Assembly (NCBI RefSeq): GCF_024347395.1 | Contig: NZ_AP025472.1 | Span: forward strand, 806,001-870,000 | Direction: 5' to 3' | Source of the DNA: Vibrio cortegadensis | GTDB lineage: Bacteria; Pseudomonadota; Gammaproteobacteria; Enterobacterales; Vibrionaceae | DNA: 64,000 nucleotides | Shown here: piece after piece, positions 60,026 through 64,000 of the stretch | Position numbering within the stretch: the first letter of the stretch is position 1 | Layout: each line of letters begins with the position of its first letter | The notes under the pieces: generated by a model | What the model was told of the DNA's origin: nothing | Seen by the model: the letters and a program-made list of their open reading frames with translations, nothing else | Databases searched by the model: none | Position numbers and translations under genes: made by a program

Positions 60026-60223
60026 ATGGATAAAGAGCTACTAGCACGAAAGTTATACAGTGAACGAGTCTGCGAACTGTTAGGTGAAAATGAAGTTGAT
60101 GAAACCGTGTTGTCTGAGATGTGGGAAAACAAGGCCTCACCTTCTGATGCTGCAAAAGCGATGATGGATGACAGTGGTTTTGACGGACCGGCTTGGTTGT
60201 CACGTTACTTGAAACGAAAATAG
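60026..60223 (+). CDS. Small conserved-type hypothetical protein, 65 residues
   Basis: A charged, helix-rich protein (MDKELLARKLYSERV, ELLGENEVDETVLSEMWEN, SPSDAAKAMMDDSGFDGPAW) without signal or membrane segment. An AAGGCGG RBS lies 6 bases before the ATG, which supports expression. I do not recognise a family. It lies between divergent purU and yoaA. Its terminal SRYLKRK is basic. Confidence 0.7.
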   Translation: MDKELLARKLYSERVCELLGENEVDETVLSEMWENKASPSDAAKAMMDDSGFDGPAWLSRYLKRK

Positions 60224-60274
60224 AGCGGATTCACATCGTTTTGTAAACCATACTTTTTTAATTACGAACACCTT

Positions 60275-60304
60275 CCGGTGCGGAGTCAATCTGATTCGCA
60301 CCGG
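60275..60304 (+). terminator. Hairpin between the 65-residue gene and yoaA
   Basis: CCGGTGCG (60275-60282) pairs with CGCACCGG (60297-60304). No T run follows. Confidence 0.5.
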
Positions 60305-60359
60305 CTCACTAAAACTGACATAATCCCCTCAACTTTTTATTTCCTGCTGCTATTTTTCT

Positions 60360-62309
60360 ATGATCTCTAAAACTTTTTCTGAGAGTGGTGCTCTAGGCAA
60401 AGCAATACCTGGTTTTCAACCTCGTCAGTCCCAATTGGACATGGCTGAAGCGGTGGCGACTGCCATTAAAGATCAAACTCAGCTGGTGGTAGAAGCTGGA
60501 ACGGGGACCGGAAAAACATTCGCCTATCTTGCTCCAGCCTTGCTCAGCGGTAAGAAAATAATAATCAGCACAGGGTCTAAAAACCTTCAAGAGCAGTTGT
60601 ATCATCGTGATTTGCCTTTAATGGTGAGCTCACTCGGCTTTTACGGCAAAGTTGCTCTGCTGAAAGGGCGCTCCAATTATCTGTGTTTAGATCGCCTTAG
60701 TCGTCAAATGGTGGAGAGCCACACCAACGAATCGGATCCTACTTTGCTAACTCAATTGGTTAAGGTGAGGAGTTGGGTATCCGAAACCAAAACCGGTGAT
60801 TTGGGTGATTGCGACGAGATTGCAGAAGATAGCGTCATTATTCCTACCATTACGTCCACTAATGATAATTGCTTGGGGAAAGAGTGCCCTAGCTACACCG
60901 ACTGTTTCGTACTTAAAGCCAGAAAAAATGCGATGGATGCCGATGTTGTTGTGGTCAATCATCACCTATTTCTTGCAGACCTTGCGATCAAAGAGACGGG
61001 CTTTGGTGAACTGATACCAGAGGCGGATGTTTTTATTTTCGATGAAGCACATCAACTTCCAGATATTGCGAGCCAATATTTTGGTCAATCTGTCTCCAGC
61101 CGACAAGTACAAGAGTTGGCAAAAGATATCGAAATAGCCTATCGGACAGAAGCCAAAGACATGCGTCAATTGCAGAAGGTGGGTGACAGGCTTACTCAAT
61201 CGGCTATGGATTTACGTATCGTTTTAGGTGAACCAGGTTTTCGTGGAAATTGGCGCGAAGCGTTAAATTCACCAGTGGTCGCGAGGGAATTGACACGCTT
61301 GCAAGATGCACTGGACCTAGCCGTTGATGTTCTCAAAATCGCCTTAGGTAGAAGCCAACTGCTTGATACTGCTTTTGAACGGGCGAATACGATAAAAGGT
61401 CGAATTAATCGAGCTTGTGATGTCTCCATTATGGGGTATTCATACTGGTTTGATACCACGCCACGCCACTTTAGTTTGCATATCACCCCACTGTCGGTTG
61501 CCGATAAATTTCATGAGCAGGTTGAATTAAAACAGGGAAGTTGGATTTTTACCTCAGCGACGTTAGCAGTGTCTGATGATTTTAGTCACTTCACCTCGCG
61601 ACTTGGATTAAAGCCAACCGCGCAGTTTTCGCTGCCTAGCCCTTTTGATTATCAGCAACAGGCGAGGCTCTGTGTTCCTCGTTATTTACCCGAACCTAAC
61701 AGTGTAGGGCTTGCTGATAAATTAGTTGAAATGCTTGCACCATTGATTGAAGAGAACCAAGGCCGCTGTTTCTTCTTGTGTACTTCCCATAGCATGATGC
61801 GAGAGTTGGGCGAACGGTTCCGTGACACCCTGACGATTCCTGTTCTGCTGCAAGGTGAAACCAGTAAACAGAAAACACTGGCGGAATTCATGGAGCTTGG
61901 TAATGCACTATTAGTGGCCACCGGAGCATTTTGGGAAGGTATAGATGTTAGAGGTGACACACTTAGCTGTGTTATCATCGATAAATTACCCTTTACGGCA
62001 CCTGATGATCCTTTGCTAAAAGCAAGAATTGAAGATTGCCGATTGAAAGGTGGGGAGCCTTTTGCACAGGTTCAATTGCCTGATGCCGTCATCACCTTGA
62101 AGCAAGGGGTTGGGCGATTGATTCGAGATAAAACAGATCAAGGGGCTTTGATTATTTGTGATAATCGATTAGTGACGAGAGACTATGGTGGCACATTCCT
62201 AGCTTCTCTTCCGCCTATCCCACGAACACGAGATTTAGGTGTTGTAAGAGATTTTTTAAGTGAGATCTCCACCACTGAAAATACAACTTTAGACATAACA
62301 GATAAATAA
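60360..62309 (+). CDS. yoaA: YoaA, DinG/XPD-type Fe-S helicase
   Basis: The 649-residue superfamily 2 helicase has Walker A EAGTGTGKT and DEAH in IFDEAHQLPD. It has four Fe-S cysteines (one in SNYLCLDR and three in DNCLGKECPSYTDCF) and the late motif GVGRLIRDKTDQG. E. coli YoaA acts with the HolC clamp-loader subunit in replication-fork repair. The ATG at 60360 has no visible RBS, so the true start could differ slightly. Confidence 0.93.
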   Translation: MISKTFSESGALGKAIPGFQPRQSQLDMAEAVATAIKDQTQLVVEAGTGTGKTFAYLAPALLSGKKIIISTGSKNLQEQLYHRDLPLMVSSLGFYGKVALLKGRSNYLCLDRLSRQMVESHTNESDPTLLTQLVKVRSWVSETKTGDLGDCDEIAEDSVIIPTITSTNDNCLGKECPSYTDCFVLKARKNAMDADVVVVNHHLFLADLAIKETGFGELIPEADVFIFDEAHQLPDIASQYFGQSVSSRQVQELAKDIEIAYRTEAKDMRQLQKVGDRLTQSAMDLRIVLGEPGFRGNWREALNSPVVARELTRLQDALDLAVDVLKIALGRSQLLDTAFERANTIKGRINRACDVSIMGYSYWFDTTPRHFSLHITPLSVADKFHEQVELKQGSWIFTSATLAVSDDFSHFTSRLGLKPTAQFSLPSPFDYQQQARLCVPRYLPEPNSVGLADKLVEMLAPLIEENQGRCFFLCTSHSMMRELGERFRDTLTIPVLLQGETSKQKTLAEFMELGNALLVATGAFWEGIDVRGDTLSCVIIDKLPFTAPDDPLLKARIEDCRLKGGEPFAQVQLPDAVITLKQGVGRLIRDKTDQGALIICDNRLVTRDYGGTFLASLPPIPRTRDLGVVRDFLSEISTTENTTLDITDK

Positions 62310-62321
62310 CTTGAGATATTG

Positions 62322-63023
62322 ATGAGCGCGAAAATTCTTGCTTTGGACACATCAACAGAAAACTGTTCTGTTGCACTTATGGTAAACGGACAGACTTACG
62401 TTCGTAGTGAAATCGCACCGCGAGACCATACAAAAAAGATCCTACCAATGGTGGATGAAGTACTCAAAGAAGCGGGTATTTCGCTGAACGATTTAGATGC
62501 ACTTGCGTTTGGGCGTGGGCCAGGTAGTTTTACCGGTGTAAGAATTGGCATCGGAATTGCGCAAGGATTAGCGTTTGGTGCCGATCTTCCTATGATCGGA
62601 ATTTCAACGCTTGCCGCGATGGCTCAAGGTACATACCGCGTGAATGGTCATACCAATGTTGCTTGTGCGATTGATGCTCGAATGAGTGAAGTTTACTGGG
62701 GACGTTTTACTCGTCAAGATGATGGCAACTGGGTTGTTGAGGATTCTGAATGCGTGATCCCTCCAGCGGAGCTAGTAGAACACTCGCAATCCGATACATT
62801 AACTTGGGGTCACTCAGGTACTGGATGGGACGCATATAGCGACGAATTCTCTGGTTTAGCACTTCAACTTGAAAAGAGTGACGTTCTTTTCCCTGAAGCC
62901 CAAGATATTGCTTTTCTAGCGCAGTACGAATGGGAAAATGGCAATACCGTTCAGGCTGAAGAGGCAAGCCCGGTCTATTTACGAGATAAAGTGGCGTGGA
63001 AAAAGCTTCCAGGTCGAGAGTAG
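62322..63023 (+). CDS. tsaB: TsaB, t6A37 tRNA modification protein
   Basis: The 233-residue ASKHA-fold protein (ILALDTSTENCSVAL, FGRGPGSFTGVRIGIGIAQG) matches TsaB/YeaZ, which pairs with TsaD and TsaE to add threonylcarbamoyl to tRNA A37. The ATG at 62322 is preceded by TTG in the same frame, and homology begins at MSAKILALD. It starts 12 bases after the yoaA stop and is probably cotranscribed. Confidence 0.95.
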   Translation: MSAKILALDTSTENCSVALMVNGQTYVRSEIAPRDHTKKILPMVDEVLKEAGISLNDLDALAFGRGPGSFTGVRIGIGIAQGLAFGADLPMIGISTLAAMAQGTYRVNGHTNVACAIDARMSEVYWGRFTRQDDGNWVVEDSECVIPPAELVEHSQSDTLTWGHSGTGWDAYSDEFSGLALQLEKSDVLFPEAQDIAFLAQYEWENGNTVQAEEASPVYLRDKVAWKKLPGRE

Positions 63024-63121
63024 TCTATATACTGTAAGTGAGGGCGAGTAAAACTTGTCTTCACTTTCATTTTCGACTTTAGTTAAAACTATAGCCGAGA
63101 GCTTTGCTGCATAGGGTATTT

Positions 63122-63421
63122 ATGGCATCAATTAATGGCTTACCTCCTTCGATTGTCCCTAATACAAAGAAAACGACAAGAAAGAACGAGGTAAAAAAAG
63201 GACAAGGTAGTACTTCAGTTGGTCAACCAACTAAAGTGGCGAATGCTGTTGCCAACTCAATTAAACATGTCAGCGAATCTGATATCCGTGATGCTCAAAT
63301 CCAATATGATCTTCCCCCTGAAGGTCGAGCAAGAAAAGCTATGGAACAGTATATGGGTGTGATGAACCAAGCAAAAAGAGAGGAACTTGCTCAGCTGCTT
63401 GGCGTCGATATATACATCTAA
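63122..63421 (+). CDS. Conserved hypothetical protein, 99 residues
   Basis: A basic, low-complexity N-terminal half (PNTKKTTRKNEVKKGQG, KVANAVANSIKHV) is followed by a helical C-terminus (RKAMEQYMGVMNQAKREELA, ending QLLGVDIYI). The N-terminal segment suggests disorder and perhaps binding to acidic partners. I do not recognise a family. Such genes sit between tsaB and slp in vibrios as I recall. The start MASINGLPP (63122) has AGGG 8 bases upstream. The longer frame to 63104 has no RBS. Confidence 0.7.
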   Translation: MASINGLPPSIVPNTKKTTRKNEVKKGQGSTSVGQPTKVANAVANSIKHVSESDIRDAQIQYDLPPEGRARKAMEQYMGVMNQAKREELAQLLGVDIYI

Positions 63422-63452
63422 TCACTTTTTATTTTATACATAGGCGATGATT

Positions 63453-64000
63453 ATGCTTATTTCTCAATCCATTCGCAGTTGCTGCATATTACTCTTTTTT
63501 GCCATGCTTTCTGGTTGCTCTTCTTTACCTGCTGAGTTAGTTAGCCGGACGGAAACCCCGATTTTAACCTACCAAAACTGGCTTGATACTGATCCGGACA
63601 CAAAGGCTGATATCCGCATTGGTGGCGTAATTGCGCAGGTAACGAATTTAGAAAACCGCTCTCGAATCGAAGTAGTGAACTTGCCACTTAACTCTGTAGG
63701 TAAACCCGATTTGGATGCGGAGCCAAAAGGGCGATTTGTTGCGTATGTCGATGGCTACCTTGAATCGCTTAGTTATGCTCAAGGCCGTCTCATTTCGTTG
63801 GTAGGAACCATTGATCAACCTGAATCTGGAAAAGTGGGAGAGTATGACTACACCTTTCCGGTCATGCAGGTTTATGGAAAGCGTTTATGGCGTGTAGAAG
63901 AGCGAGTTGTAGTTCAAGACGATATTATGCATTTACACTCTTGCCGTAGTTTATATTGCCGTAGCTTCAATTATGGGCCCAAACAAGGTCGTATTGTTCA
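63453..64000 (+). CDS. slp: Slp-family outer-membrane lipoprotein (partial, 3' end outside window)
   Basis: Translation from ATG 63453 runs open to the window end. A signal peptide ends in the lipobox MLSGCSS (Cys is the lipidated residue). The following RIGGVIAQVTNLENRSRIEV, LPLNSVGKPD, GRFVAYVDGYL and GRLISLVGTI strands match the Slp family of starvation/stationary-phase lipoproteins. An upstream in-frame ATG at 63447 sits too close to the AGG RBS, so 63453 is preferred. The C-terminus is cut by the window. Confidence 0.85.
   Translation, partial: MLISQSIRSCCILLFFAMLSGCSSLPAELVSRTETPILTYQNWLDTDPDTKADIRIGGVIAQVTNLENRSRIEVVNLPLNSVGKPDLDAEPKGRFVAYVDGYLESLSYAQGRLISLVGTIDQPESGKVGEYDYTFPVMQVYGKRLWRVEERVVVQDDIMHLHSCRSLYCRSFNYGPKQGRIV

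Overview
The window is chromosomal DNA of a gammaproteobacterium of the family Vibrionaceae, most likely a Vibrio and part of the main chromosome. Support comes from the toxRS pair divergent from htpG, a cysteine-free FeoC, and the local orders ybfF-seqA-pgm, gltA/sdhCDAB-sucABCD, znuBC/znuA and feoABC. The DNA is moderately AT-rich (by eye) and densely coded. I see no insertion sequence, phage, CRISPR array, tRNA or rRNA.

Layout. 1-1.2 kb: the 3' end of an unidentified gene, a DUF2799-type lipoprotein, the copper regulator cueR, and a 58-residue secreted protein. 1.5-6.1 kb, minus strand: ybbJ/qmcA, cnoX, a 21-codon micro-ORF, a YbbO-like reductase and yfcH. 6.4-8.7 kb: a translationally coupled operon of two DUF1538 membrane proteins, a PII-like protein and a CBS-pair protein. 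8.7-17.4 kb: yfcE, toxRS, htpG, adk, hemH, a POT peptide transporter and rfaH. 17.5-25.5 kb: asnB, a CPA2/RCK antiporter and the N-acetylglucosamine genes nagAC/nagE. 25.6-34.5 kb: glnS, fur, a HotDog protein, fldA, a DUF2788 protein, ybfF, seqA, pgm, a DUF1853 protein and ybgI. 34.6-46 kb: gltA and the eight-gene sdh-suc operon of the TCA cycle. 46-48.6 kb: zinc uptake. 48.8-52.2 kb: a 1126-residue membrane-bound AraC-type sensor-regulator. 52.4-55.6 kb: a predicted sRNA and feoABC. 55.7-64 kb: a HIT protein, argS, yecM, purU, yoaA, tsaB, two small conserved genes, and an Slp lipoprotein running off the end.

The genes are mostly core metabolism, metal homeostasis (Cu, Zn, Fe) and envelope or virulence regulation (ToxRS, RfaH). 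Visible control sites fit this: a sigma-32 promoter for htpG, a Zur box between znuC and znuA, Fur and FNR-like boxes before feoA, CRP and NagC-like sites before nagE, and an ArcA box before sdhC.

Least explained items: the DUF1538-DUF1538-PII-CBS operon; a four-hairpin minus-strand RNA candidate at about 52443-52574; the one-protein propeller/pseudokinase/AraC regulator; a branched structure in the adk leader; the 21-codon micro-ORF; and two short tandem-repeat arrays, each lying immediately 3' of a minus-strand stop codon.
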